Of a stretch of DNA of 64,000 nt, positions 55,917 through 64,000 are shown in pieces; within the stretch, counting starts at the first letter, position 1; each line of letters begins with the position of its first letter. Where the stretch lies: contig JARFIW010001215.1 of NCBI GenBank assembly GCA_036346225.1, positions 5,594,501 to 5,658,500 on the forward strand, read 5' to 3'. The DNA is from Platerodrilus igneus (lineage: Eukaryota > Arthropoda > Insecta > Coleoptera > Lycidae). The position numbers and the translations under genes were made by a program. The notes below the pieces were generated by a model, which saw only the letters and a list, made by a program, of their open reading frames with translations, searched no databases and was not told where the DNA came from.

Positions 55917-56182
55917 ATGACTCCGGCCGTGAAAGTCTCCTACAATATCATTTGAGTTGTTGTGTTCTTTTTTTATTCAGTTTAAATAAAGACAATTCAT
56001 AATAATAATAATGAAATGGAAAATTATTGGCAAATGCAAGAAAGCTAAAAACAATTGAATGATGAAAAGTACAAAGAGGTACAAACTAACATGGAAATAG
56101 AAAAGACAGACGAAGCATACAAACTAATTACAACGAATTTTAGGAATATAAAACTGAGTAGCAAAAACAGAATTATTTCAAG

Positions 56183-56785
56183 ATGGTGGACAATGAAAAC
56201 ACAAGTGCAATAGCTCTCACAGAATTTTGTATTTATTGTAGTGCCAAAGCAGTTAAAAAGGTTTATCAATGTGTTAAGTGCTATTGTAGGGTGCACATTT
56301 CATATAGTGACAGAAAAGGGACATTAAAAATAGACACAAATGGTAAAAAGGTATATAATTGTGATAAATGTTTGCCAATAACTGGAAATACTAAGAGCAC
56401 TATCAAAACTGTAAATAAGGAGGATTATAACTTAAAACTGGTTCAAAATGATACTACATTTGTTCAAACATCTACAGATAAGCTGCTAAATAATAAGATT
56501 ATTAGTACAGAAATTAGTGAATTTCTAAAGAGCTCTGAGTTTTCTAGTATTGTTGATGCTATAGTAGCTGATAAAATATCAATCCTTCAAAAACAAGTTG
56601 ATAAATTAAGTAAGCAGTTAAATACATTAATAACTTCAATATTTAGAGATAACACTAAAACATCACATATTAATTTAACAAATGACGAATTGATACTTAA
56701 GAGGACACAGATGTTAGAAAATCAGCCAGTGAAACATTATTCAAAGATAGCTCCTACAAATAATGAAAAAAGAGTCAAATTATAA
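56183..56785 (+). CDS. LINE C ORF1, N-terminal zinc-finger/coiled-coil part
   Basis: An open 200-residue frame. Residues 16-63 form a PHD-like array (C16, C19, C30, C33, H38, C60, C63; the Cys normally found two to three residues after the His is Tyr41). A mostly hydrophilic linker follows, then a coiled-coil region (about 120-155, including SILQKQVDKLSKQLNTL). A stop ends it at 56785, about 60 bases before the SGNH-like segment begins, so ORF1 was probably longer. Such proteins coat the LINE RNA. Function inferred from family. Confidence 0.75.
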   Translation: MVDNENTSAIALTEFCIYCSAKAVKKVYQCVKCYCRVHISYSDRKGTLKIDTNGKKVYNCDKCLPITGNTKSTIKTVNKEDYNLKLVQNDTTFVQTSTDKLLNNKIISTEISEFLKSSEFSSIVDAIVADKISILQKQVDKLSKQLNTLITSIFRDNTKTSHINLTNDELILKRTQMLENQPVKHYSKIAPTNNEKRVKL

Positions 56786-56844
56786 TTAAACTAAGTGAAA
56801 ATAAACAGATACCTATTGCAAATCAGTCTCAGATAAGCAGAAAT

Positions 56845-57546
56845 GGAAAACATAAGGTTTTGATTTTAGCAGATAATTATGGTAGACACCTGTATAATGT
56901 ATTTTCAAATTATTTTGGTAAAATGTTTGACTTTCAATGTTTGTTTAAACCAAATGCTACATTCCAGGAGATTGTGTGTGATATTAAAAATTTGTCAAAA
57001 GATCTTACTAAAAATGATTTTATAGTTATTATTGGTGGTCATAATAATATATTAAATGGTTGATCATTTGGTCATATAGATATTAGAAATGTATTGAAAT
57101 AATTAGTAATGTTAATGTCCTGTTTATGACTGTTCCTTATTCTTATGCGACTAACTCTAATAAACATAATGATTATATATTTTTCAATTAATAGTAAATT
57201 GTGTAATGAAGTAAACAGGCTTAAGCGAATATATTCTCATATAGCGATAGCAGATATTAATTGTATTTTAAATCAAAAGTCATACAATGCCAATAGACGT
57301 TATCTTAATGATAAAGGCAGCTACGAATTATGTAATTTTATTGGAAGTTGTTTGTTAAAGAAAAATGCTTATTTTGGAAACTCCTGTGTAATTACTGAAA
57401 TTAGTAGAACCAACTTAGAGTTAGATAGTAGCATTGTTAGTTTTAATTCTGATTCTATTCTAGACTTATCAACTAGTAGTTCAGTTACTGTTATCAATAA
57501 GTCAGGAAATTTTCCTCACAACCACCTTCAAATAGTAACTACATAG
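56845..57546 (+). pseudogene. LINE C ORF1, SGNH-esterase-like part (broken)
   Basis: HKVLILADNYGRHLYNVF (56850) corresponds to block I (G-DS-x-x-R) of SGNH hydrolases found in CR1-type ORF1 proteins, with the catalytic Ser replaced by Asn. NDFIVIIGGHNNILNG (57020) corresponds to the G-x-ND block, changed to GGHNN. A stop at 57061 and a frameshift follow. The last part is NANRRYLNDKGSYELC (57290), where the expected catalytic Asp-x-x-His pair is not clear. The layout is convincing but the catalytic residues are not conserved, so it is at best an inactive relative. Confidence 0.6.
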
Positions 57547-57584
57547 TAAAGCAGAACTGCTATTTAAATATACTTAAAATAGCT

Positions 57585-58154
57585 CATATCAATATTAGAA
57601 GTGCATTCAGTAACATTAGTGAAACTGAATTGTTCATTAATGAACATGATATTGATATACTTTGCTTAACAGAACACTGGTTACAAGAACAGACAATTTC
57701 TAATTTCAATCTCGAATGTTTTAAAATCACTAGTTACTTTGCTCGCAAATCTGGTAAACACGGTGGGTCTTTAATAATGACAAGAAAATCTATAGTTGTG
57801 ATAAACACCAGAATTGTTGAAGATTTATCAGTGGAGGGCCACATAGAAATGGCTTACCACTCTCTTTACATTAACAAACTTAACGTTATATTGCTCTCTT
57901 CCTATCGTCCTCCAAGTGGTGATACAACATTATTCTTTAATAGATTGGTCTTGGCCCTACAGCGTATTTCAAGAAAAACCACAAATAATATTCTATGTGG
58001 GGATCTAAATATTAACTACTTTAATAATAATAGCATCAAAAAATCACTTTTGGATATATTCGAGTGTTTCTCATTATTTTCCAATACTATTAATTTACCC
58101 ACAAGGGTATGTGTCGATAAAAATGACATGATGACTTCGACATGTATAGGTTAG
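57585..58154 (+). pseudogene. LINE C ORF2, endonuclease domain
   Basis: ILKIAHINIRSAFSNI (57570) carries motif I Asn. IDILCLTEHWL (Glu), KHGGSLIMTRKS, YRPPSGDT and NILCGDLNINYFNN (Asp-x-Asn) follow in the normal order, as does NLPTRVCVDK, a typical T-R-V stretch near the end. The reading stops at TAG 58154, just where the S-x-x-D and SDH-type end of the domain is expected; it resumes in the same region as PLLSNHFAHIISIQ (58201), so SDH reads SNH. One stop separates it from the linker. Confidence 0.85.
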
Positions 58155-58158
58155 TTAT

Positions 58159-58923
58159 ATGGCAACCTCATTACCAGAAGAACTGTACAGTATACAGTTA
58201 GTCAATCCCCTACTGTCGAATCATTTTGCACACATAATATCTATACAATATGAACAATCCAACACCAAAGAATATATTCAACAATTTAACGTTAGGCTAA
58301 CGTCTGACAAAAATCTAATTAAATTTAAGCATACTCTGAGTAATGTAACCTGGCCAGATTTTGAAAGACGTGATATTAATGAAGCTTTCGAAAATTTTAT
58401 ACAAATTCTTTTGCATCAATTAAATATCCATTTGCCATGTAAAGTGTTTTTTAAAAAAAAGCAAAATATAAAATCTAGGAATAAGCAGTGGGTGACTCCA
58501 GAATTAACAGTAGAGAAAGAAAGAGTTTTATACCTGTTTTGGTTAAACAGAAGAATCAACACTAATGAATCAAAGTTGCTTTATAAATCTAGACTTAAAA
58601 CATATAAACAAAAAGTTAAGGATACTAAAATAAAATATTTTACTTCAATAATTAAAACTGCAAACAATATAACCAAGGCAACTTGGATGATTGTTAATAC
58701 TAAACTAGGCAAACTTAAAAACAATGACATAAATTTAACCCTTAATGTTAAAGGTGTTGATCATAATAATGGAGAAATGATAGCCAATACATTTGCAAGA
58801 TATTTTGCTGATATAGCAAATCTAACTGTTCTTAACGATCTTGGATCAAACCTTTCTCTTCCTCCGACAACTTTTGTTGGAAATGTTAGTACCTCATTCT
58901 TTTTTATGAAACAGATGAGATAG
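58159..58923 (+). pseudogene. LINE C ORF2, linker between endonuclease and RT
   Basis: A 254-residue open frame. It starts with the last strand of the endonuclease (LSNHFAHIISI), continues with WPDFERRDINEAFENFIQIL and HLPCKVFFKKKQN, and has the conserved KQWVTPEL segment followed by a Lys/Arg-rich helical region (YKSRLKTYKQKVKDTKIKYF) typical just before LINE polymerase domains. NTFARYFADIA marks the start of the finger region. It ends in a stop at 58921; the RT continues in another frame (TDEIELINVIQELKNTKTAG at about 58910). Confidence 0.8.
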
Positions 58924-58924
58924 A

Positions 58925-60089
58925 GTTAATTAATGTCATTCAAGAGTTAAAAAATACTAAAACTGCAGGTACTGATGACTTAACTAGCTTCATTGTAAAA
59001 CACAATGTAATGGAAATAATTAACCCACTTAAAGTGTTAATAAATAGCTCATTTCAACATGGGATATTTCCAAATTGCTTAAAAATTAGTAAAGTTACAC
59101 CCATCTTTAAGAAGGGTAACCCTAAAGATGTAAGTAATTACCGTCCGATATCCATCCTTAGTGTTATTTCAAAACTCATGGAAAAAATAATCAGTAGACG
59201 CATTGTTACATTTCTTGATAAATATGGTATTATTCATAGTTCAAAACATGGGTTTGTTAAAAGTAAATCAACAGCTACTGCTGCTATTCAGTTGGTTAAA
59301 TACATTCACCAAGAATTAGATAAAGGCAATTTTGTCGTCACTTTATTATTTGACCTAACAAAAACTTTTAACATAGTCGATAAAAATATTTTAGATGGTA
59401 AACTGGCCGCTATCGGTATCCATGGTAAACTACAAAATTGGATATATTCCTACTTGAGTGATCGGAAACTTCAAGCTAAATATCAGCATCTATTGTCGTC
59501 TTCCTACAATGTGGATTTTGGAGTTGGACAAGGATCTATACTAGGGCCATTGCTGTTCGTACTATTTATCGATGACTTGCCTAATCATATTGCAAATGGA
59601 CAAACTGTTTTGTATGCAGATGATACCACTATAACAGTCTCTGCTTCTAATATTAATGACTTGAAAATTAAAATTAAAGCAGTCATAGACAGAATGACCT
59701 CTTGGTGCCATAGAAACAGATTAGTCCTAAACAATTCAAAAACTACAATTATTAACTTTTACAATATAAGGTCAAATCACCATCAATTAAACACACATCA
59801 AACCATATCTTTTCAAAACAAAGTTAAGTTTTTAGGCTTTCATCTAGATAGCACTTTATCATGGACGGACCATATTGAATTTGTTTACAAGCAATTAAAT
59901 AAAGCATTTTATGTAATTTTACAGTTGCGAGATTGTTTTGACCGATCAGGTTTAATGAATATCTACTATGGATTAGCTTACTCTTTCTTTGCCTATGGTA
60001 TTCTTATATGGGGTAAGGCATCAGAAACACATAGAATCTTTGTTTCTCAAAAGCGTATTTTAAGACTTATCTTTAAACTGAAAAGCTAA
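58925..60089 (+). pseudogene. LINE C ORF2, reverse transcriptase
   Basis: Mostly open from 59010. Motifs: TAGTDDLTSF (58965), ISKVTPIFKKGNPKDVSNYR and PISILSVISK (finger), HGFVKSKSTA, VVTLLFDLTKTFNIVDKNIL (motif A; catalytic Asp kept but AFD reads TFN), VDFGVGQGSILGPLLF (motif B; the usual VPQGS reads VGQGS), TVLYADDTTI (motif C, intact) and KVKFLGFHLDSTLSW. It ends LIFKLKS-stop; thumb sequence goes on in another frame. Two active-site neighbourhood changes make it doubtful as an enzyme, though YADD is intact. Confidence 0.9.
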
Positions 60090-60195
60090 TCATGCAAGAG
60101 CACATTTATAAATAATCAGATTCTAACTTTTCCTTCTGTATATATCTTAGACAATCTATTATTTGTAAAGAAAAATCTTTCATTCTTTTCAACTG

Positions 60196-60438
60196 TTGGT
60201 AGCCAACATATACACAATACAAGACACAGGATGTCTACTTATTCCTTCACACAACACTAGTTTATTCAAAACTTCTCCATTTTATAATTGTATTATTTTA
60301 TATAATGCATTACCGATAAAACTGAAAAAAATAACTGAATATAAAGCGTTCGAGTCTAAAGTTAAAAGGTTTTTAATTGTTAATGCCTTCTATAAAGTTG
60401 TAGATTATTTAAATCAAGATTTGGGAACTTTTCAGTAA
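60196..60438 (+). pseudogene. LINE C ORF2, C-terminal region
   Basis: Follows NQILTFPSVYILDNLLFVKK in another frame (60110-60170) and reads NTSLFKTSPFYNCIILYNAL, then KKITEYKAFESKVKRFLI near the end. The N-x-LP-x-x-x-K pattern and a final hydrophobic-basic helix are usual for the C-terminus of Jockey/CR1-type ORF2 proteins. Stop at 60436-60438, followed by the AT-rich 3' UTR. Confidence 0.7.
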
Positions 60439-60680
60439 TTGCTCTTTAAACTACAATAGATACATCTTTCTACTAATTTTAAGTGATATTAATAATATTA
60501 TTTTCATATACTAAATACTCTATTATATAACTAAAATATATTATGTTTAAGTTTTAACAATAAATTTTAACTAGTCACAATGTGATCATATACTTAGCTT
60601 TAGATATATAAAACTGTATTACATATTATCCATTGTCTTTCCATATTATGTACAATGCTATGTACCATAATGGTGAATAA

Positions 60681-60697
60681 ATTCTATTCTATTCTAT
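60681..60697 (+). repeat. (ATTCT)n tail of LINE C
   Basis: Three ATTCT units after GGTGAATAA close the 3' UTR of LINE C and abut the next LINE at about 60699. Short ATTCT-type repeats are typical of CR1-group 3' ends. Confidence 0.75.
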
Positions 60698-60698
60698 A

Positions 60699-62260
60699 AC
60701 GGATGCAAAAGCCGACATCATTATAGAAAACGTAGGGAAAGTGGATAGATGGCAAGAATATATAGGGAATTTATATGCAGATCGGGAACTAGACTTGGGA
60801 TGGCCTATATTTAGAGATACATTCGAATTAGCATTAAAGAGTTTGAAAAATAATAAGGCACCGGGAATAGATAATATGCAAGCAGTAACTCTAAAAGTCG
60901 CTGCACAAGCACTAACAGAATGCCTCTTCCAACTTGTAAGCTATATGCATGAGACAGACGAAATACCCAAAGATTTCAAACGTAATATCATAGTCACTAT
61001 ACCAAAGAAGAGAGGTACGGATAGATGTGAAAATTTTCGAACAATAAGCTTGACAGCACACATGTCAAAAATATTAACAAGAATTATACAAAGATGGATG
61101 GAAAAACAGGCCGAAGAAATATTAGAAGAGATCAATTTGGGTTTAAGCGAAACAGGTAAACGAGAGGCTATTTTAGCTATAAGAGAAATAATGGAGAGGA
61201 CAATAGAAAAAGGAGAAAGCGTGTATATAGGGTATATATAGGGTTTGTCTGGAAAAAGCATTTCATAATGTAAAATGAAAAAATATTCGAAATACTCAAA
61301 AATATTGGAATGATTTTTAGAGTACACTGATAGTACATAGCTTATACAAAAAGCAAACAGCTGTAATAGATTTAGAGCAGGAACGTAGAGAAGTAAATAT
61401 TAGAAAGGGGTGGGACAGGGATGTGCCCTATCCTCATTAAGGTTTAATTTGCATATTGAAGAGGCAATGAATACTGTTAAATGCAGAAAGACATTTGGAA
61501 TTACTATGCAGGGACAAACGATTGATATACTTAGATTTACAGATGATATAGTGGTATTAGCATCTAGCAAGGAAGCGTTAGAACCAGTTCTTAATGAAAT
61601 GGAAACGATACTAACACGGTGATACTGTATGAAAATCAACAAAAATGAAACTAAAGTACCAAGGAAGGGAAAATAAATCAAAAACCAGAATACAAATGGG
61701 AAACGAGAATTTACAAGAGGTTAAGAATTTCTGCTGCCTAGGTAGCCAAATAACGCAAGATGGGAAAGATGCAAAAGATATAAGGCAAAGATTAGCGCAA
61801 GGCCGTGCTGTATTTAACACGAAAAATCAACAACTATGTTCAAAGGCAACAAACATAGAAATAAGGAAAAGATTGCTGAAAGCATATGTGTAAAGCACAG
61901 CGATGTACGGCTGTGAAACTTGGACAGTAGGTGAAGCAGACAGAAAAAACATAACAGCTTTTGAAATGTGGTACTACAGACGTATGATGAAGCATGGACA
62001 GACAAAGTTAAGAACAAAGAGGTTTTAAAAATGAGAGTGGAAGAAAGAAATATGTGGAAAACAGCAAAAAATTGGAGAGATAGGATGATAGGACATATAG
62101 TAAGGCATGGAATAGTGCAGAGTAAATTAGAAGCACAGATAGGAAAAAGGAGAAGCAGAGGTAGTCCTAGGTTAAACTATTGCACACAGAGTGAAAGATG
62201 TAGGCTGTGGGAATTTCAGGAAAATGTGCAGCCTAGCTCAGAATAGAAATCAATGTAGGT
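60699..62260 (+). pseudogene. LINE D, reverse transcriptase relic
   Basis: The fragment enters at the RT fingers: ALKSLKNNKAPGIDNMQAV, NIIVTIPKKRGTDRCENFR, TISLTAHMSKILTRII (60741-61241). A decayed motif A follows. VRQGCALSSLRFNLHIEEAM (motif B) comes next, then ILRFTDDIVVLASS (motif C, FTDD instead of YADD), and the C-terminal stretch FCCLGSQITQDGKDAKDI, KRLLKAYV, YGCETWTV and RMIGHIVRHGIVQSKLEAQI, GKRRSRGSPRL. The last pattern (GHI-x-RH, then a GKR-x-RGRPR-like end) is typical of the LINE type often annotated as endonuclease-reverse transcriptase in insects. Several stops and frameshifts. The linker of the same type is at 49.82 kb. Confidence 0.85.
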
Positions 62261-62418
62261 ACGCATCCAACCAATTCCAAGACGGAATACCTAAGTTAAA
62301 AAAAATAATTTACTTAAACCTGATGATTATTGTAAACAATGACAAGTGCTGGTTTTGCAGTATTCTAACAAATGTTGATTGTGCGAAAGGATGAATCGGA
62401 AAACTATTAATTCGGCAA

Positions 62419-63155
62419 ATGTCTAAGTGTTGGGGGATCTTAGTAGGCTCAGGCTGCTTAACTTATAAATCACTCCTTACCAAGGTCAAAGAGGGTCTCA
62501 AAAACAGCGAGACAGTGGAATCTATTAAAGGAGTTCAAAGTACCAAGGATGGGAAACTCCTGATTACAACAGCAAGGGACAAAGGGATAGTGAACAAAAT
62601 TCAGGAAATATTCCAGAATAAAGACTCAAATATTAAGGCAATGCAAGTGGGAGGTCAGAAAGAACAGGATATTTTACATATAAGAGGAATAGACGAGACT
62701 ATAGAAAAGGCAGCGGTGTTTGCCGCCCTTAAGGACAAGTTCGGAGAGGCAGTAGAGAAAGACTTGAAGCTGGGAGACCTTAGGCCAGGATATAGAGAAA
62801 CGCAAGCGATAACTATAACTGCAAACTGTGAAGTAGCAAGGAGGATCATTAAGCAAGGGATTAGGATAGGAATTGCTAAGTAGAAAGACGGCTAGAAGTA
62901 AAGTCGTGTTATAGATGCTGGGAATAAGGGCACGCTGTAAATTGTAGCGGCCCAGATAGAACAAATTTATGTTATAGATGTGGAGAAGTAGGCCATACAT
63001 TAAAGGGGTGCACTAAAGAGGAATACTGTGTCTTATGCAATCGAATAGGACATAGATCAGGAAGAGGAAGGTGGGAGGCTTTTCAAAAAGCCCTAACAGC
63101 AGCGAGGAAAGCTGACAGAATAGGACAACAGGAATTACAGACTGGGATAACATAA
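62419..63155 (+). pseudogene. R1-clade LINE ORF1 (gag-like) with CCHC zinc knuckles
   Basis: The first 154 residues are open (62419-62883): KVKEGLKNSETVESIKGVQS, GKLLITTARDKG and HIRGIDETIEKAAVFAALK, the RNA-binding middle domain of R1-clade ORF1. A stop and frameshift at 62881 lead to three zinc knuckles at 62908-63060: CYRC...GH...C (with an internal stop), CYRCGEVGHTLKGC (perfect CX2CX4HX4C) and CVLCNRIGHRSG, whose final Cys is changed to Trp. The Ala/Arg-rich tail ALTAARKAD follows. Such gag-like proteins package the element's RNA. Two disruptions. Confidence 0.85.
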
Positions 63156-63195
63156 AAGGTAGAAAAACAGATAGTTCGTAAACCGGACCTAGTAT

Positions 63196-64000
63196 TCTGT
63201 AACAAAATGGCTAAATTTTTACAAATTAATACAAATAGGAGCCTTACGGCATACGATTGTCACACTGAGTACGGCTGCAAAACACGAATGTGACTATATA
63301 CTAATGAGCGAGCCGAATATCAGAATAAGGGAAACCAAACTACTACTGTAATGAAAGCAAAAATGCAGCAATAGTAACAAATAGATCTATTAAGGTGGAA
63401 GGTTTCAAAAGTGGAAGATGATACATGAAGGTGGAAACTGACTCGATGAACATTTATTCTGTATATGTGTCCTAACTGTACAATAGACGCATTTGAAGCA
63501 AGTATAGAAGAGCTACAAAGAGCGATTACTATAAACAACGGAATATTGATAGCCGGAGACTTTAACGCAATGAACACAATGGAGGGGGGTTGGTTACAGT
63601 GGATAACGAAAGAGGAAGGAAACTAATAGAATGGGCCAGCTCACGCGAGCTAAATAGCCTACCCTGGTGAGAGTTAATGGGAGCTCTTTCGTGGATATCA
63701 CGATGGTTAGTAATGAAATGAATATAGCGGGACATACATGGATGGTGTTGGAAGAAGAATCCTTCAGTGACCACAAATACATAACACTTAAATTACCTAA
63801 ACATAAGGTACAAACCTGGAAATGGACATATGGTAAGGTTAAAGAAGAAGAACTTGTCAAAAGCTTTAAGAACATAATAACTCGGAGAGAAGGAAAGAAC
63901 AGCGTCCAAGAATGCATTAAAGCAGCGACGTAGGCATATAAAAGTCATCACCATTAGGTCTTCAGTCCTAGAACTGGTTAGACGCGTACCATCATTGTTC
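63196..64000 (+). pseudogene. R1-clade LINE ORF2, endonuclease domain (partial at window edge)
   Basis: KFLQINTNRSLTAYD (63210) is the typical R1-clade ORF2 start with motif I Asn. In shifted frames: HECDYILMSEPNIRI (catalytic Glu in SEPN, 63285), NAAIVTNRSIKVEGFKSGR, VETDSMNIYSVYV, then ILIAGDFNAMNT (catalytic Asp-x-Asn, 63550) and GG a few bases later. After another frame change NGSSFVDITMVSNEM (S-x-x-DIT-V) and SFSDHKYITL (SDH, 63755) complete the domain, and WKWTYGKVKEEEL opens the linker. About five frame breaks. The RT is outside the window. Confidence 0.85.

Larger units (their letters stand above)
56000..60698 (+). mobile_element. Nearly full-length CR1-like LINE ('LINE C')
   Basis: Order: ORF1 zinc finger (56183), ORF1 SGNH-like segment (56845-57546), endonuclease (57585-58154), linker (58159-58923), RT (about 58930-60089), C-terminal region (to 60438), AT-rich 3' UTR, and an (ATTCT)n tail at about 60681-60697. 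ATTCT-type tails and an esterase-like ORF1 fit the CR1 group. Only about six frame disruptions over 4.5 kb make it the best-preserved element in the window. The 5' end is approximate. Confidence 0.85.
62400..64000 (+). mobile_element. R1-clade non-LTR retrotransposon, 5' part, cut by the window edge
   Basis: ORF1 (62419-63155) with CCHC knuckles is followed by an ORF2 whose endonuclease opens near 63196 and is still being read at the end of the window. The FLQINTNRS start, the SEPN motif and the GDFNA motif are the arrangement of R1-clade LINEs (R1, TRAS, SART and relatives), some of which insert at fixed sites in rDNA or telomeric repeats. No rDNA or telomeric flank is visible: the element follows LINE D directly. 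The RT should lie beyond 64000. Confidence 0.85.

Noticed and set aside
1..64000. CRISPR arrays, bacterial operons, rRNA genes, intact retroviral or other viral genes
   Set aside because: None seen; short tandem repeats present are microsatellites or two-copy duplications, and all reverse transcriptases belong to non-LTR elements.

Overview
The window is AT-rich eukaryotic nuclear DNA, most likely from an insect or other arthropod. It holds a spliced gene of the SLC16/monocarboxylate-transporter type with GT-AG introns. It also holds an arthropod-like repeat mixture: R1-clade, CR1/Jockey-like and other non-LTR retrotransposons, a Penelope-like element, pogo/Tigger and Tc1/mariner relics, a Crypton, MITE-like hairpins and a tRNA-derived SINE. 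No bacterial operon, rRNA gene, intact tRNA gene or CRISPR array is visible. The species cannot be named from sequence alone.

Left part (1-21 kb). The only convincing host gene is on the + strand. Six exon blocks (2701-2970, 3021-3304, 3454-3714, 3960-4413, 4793-4984, 20466-20611) join in phase to encode about TM2 to TM12 of a 12-TM monocarboxylate transporter-like protein. The first exon or exons (TM1) must lie left of the window. Exon 2701-2970 needs a one-base frame correction near 2870. The last intron is about 15.5 kb. It contains a copy of a new dispersed repeat family, a large inverted repeat (about 9.2-10.2 kb) and a 6-kb decayed LINE (about 13.08-19.02 kb). That LINE is itself split by two insertions, each flanked by a 5-bp duplication.

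Middle part (21-49 kb). I see no host gene I can defend. Main structures: a 59-bp tandem duplication (21.4 kb); a 2.4-kb palindrome bounded on both sides by (TA)n tracts (22.1-24.7 kb); a transposase-like relic of an unnamed insect family interrupted by a Penelope-like GIY-YIG fragment (26.0-27.7 kb, minus strand); a LINE RT relic (29.25-30.24 kb); five more copies of the dispersed repeat (about 30.6, 34.1, 39.4, 41.9 and 49.2 kb); a pogo/Tigger relic (38.7-39.1 kb, minus); a LINE RT relic (41.5-41.9 kb, minus); and a Tc1/mariner relic in two pieces (44.0 and 46.2-46.6 kb) with a tRNA-derived SINE between them (45.7-46.0 kb).

Right part (49-64 kb). This is almost wall-to-wall non-LTR retrotransposon sequence on the + strand: an endonuclease/linker fragment (49.4-50.0), a LINE with an L1-type ORF1 (50.15-55.6) interrupted by a Crypton (52.0-53.1) and two palindromic MITE-like hairpins (53.25-53.47, 53.77-53.91), an inverted pair of Penelope ends (55.8), a nearly full-length CR1-like LINE whose ORF1 has zinc-finger and SGNH-esterase-like segments (56.0-60.7), another LINE RT relic (60.7-62.25), and the start of an R1-clade LINE with CCHC knuckles and an endonuclease (62.4 to the edge). 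Almost every element is broken by stops or frameshifts, so none looks autonomous now.
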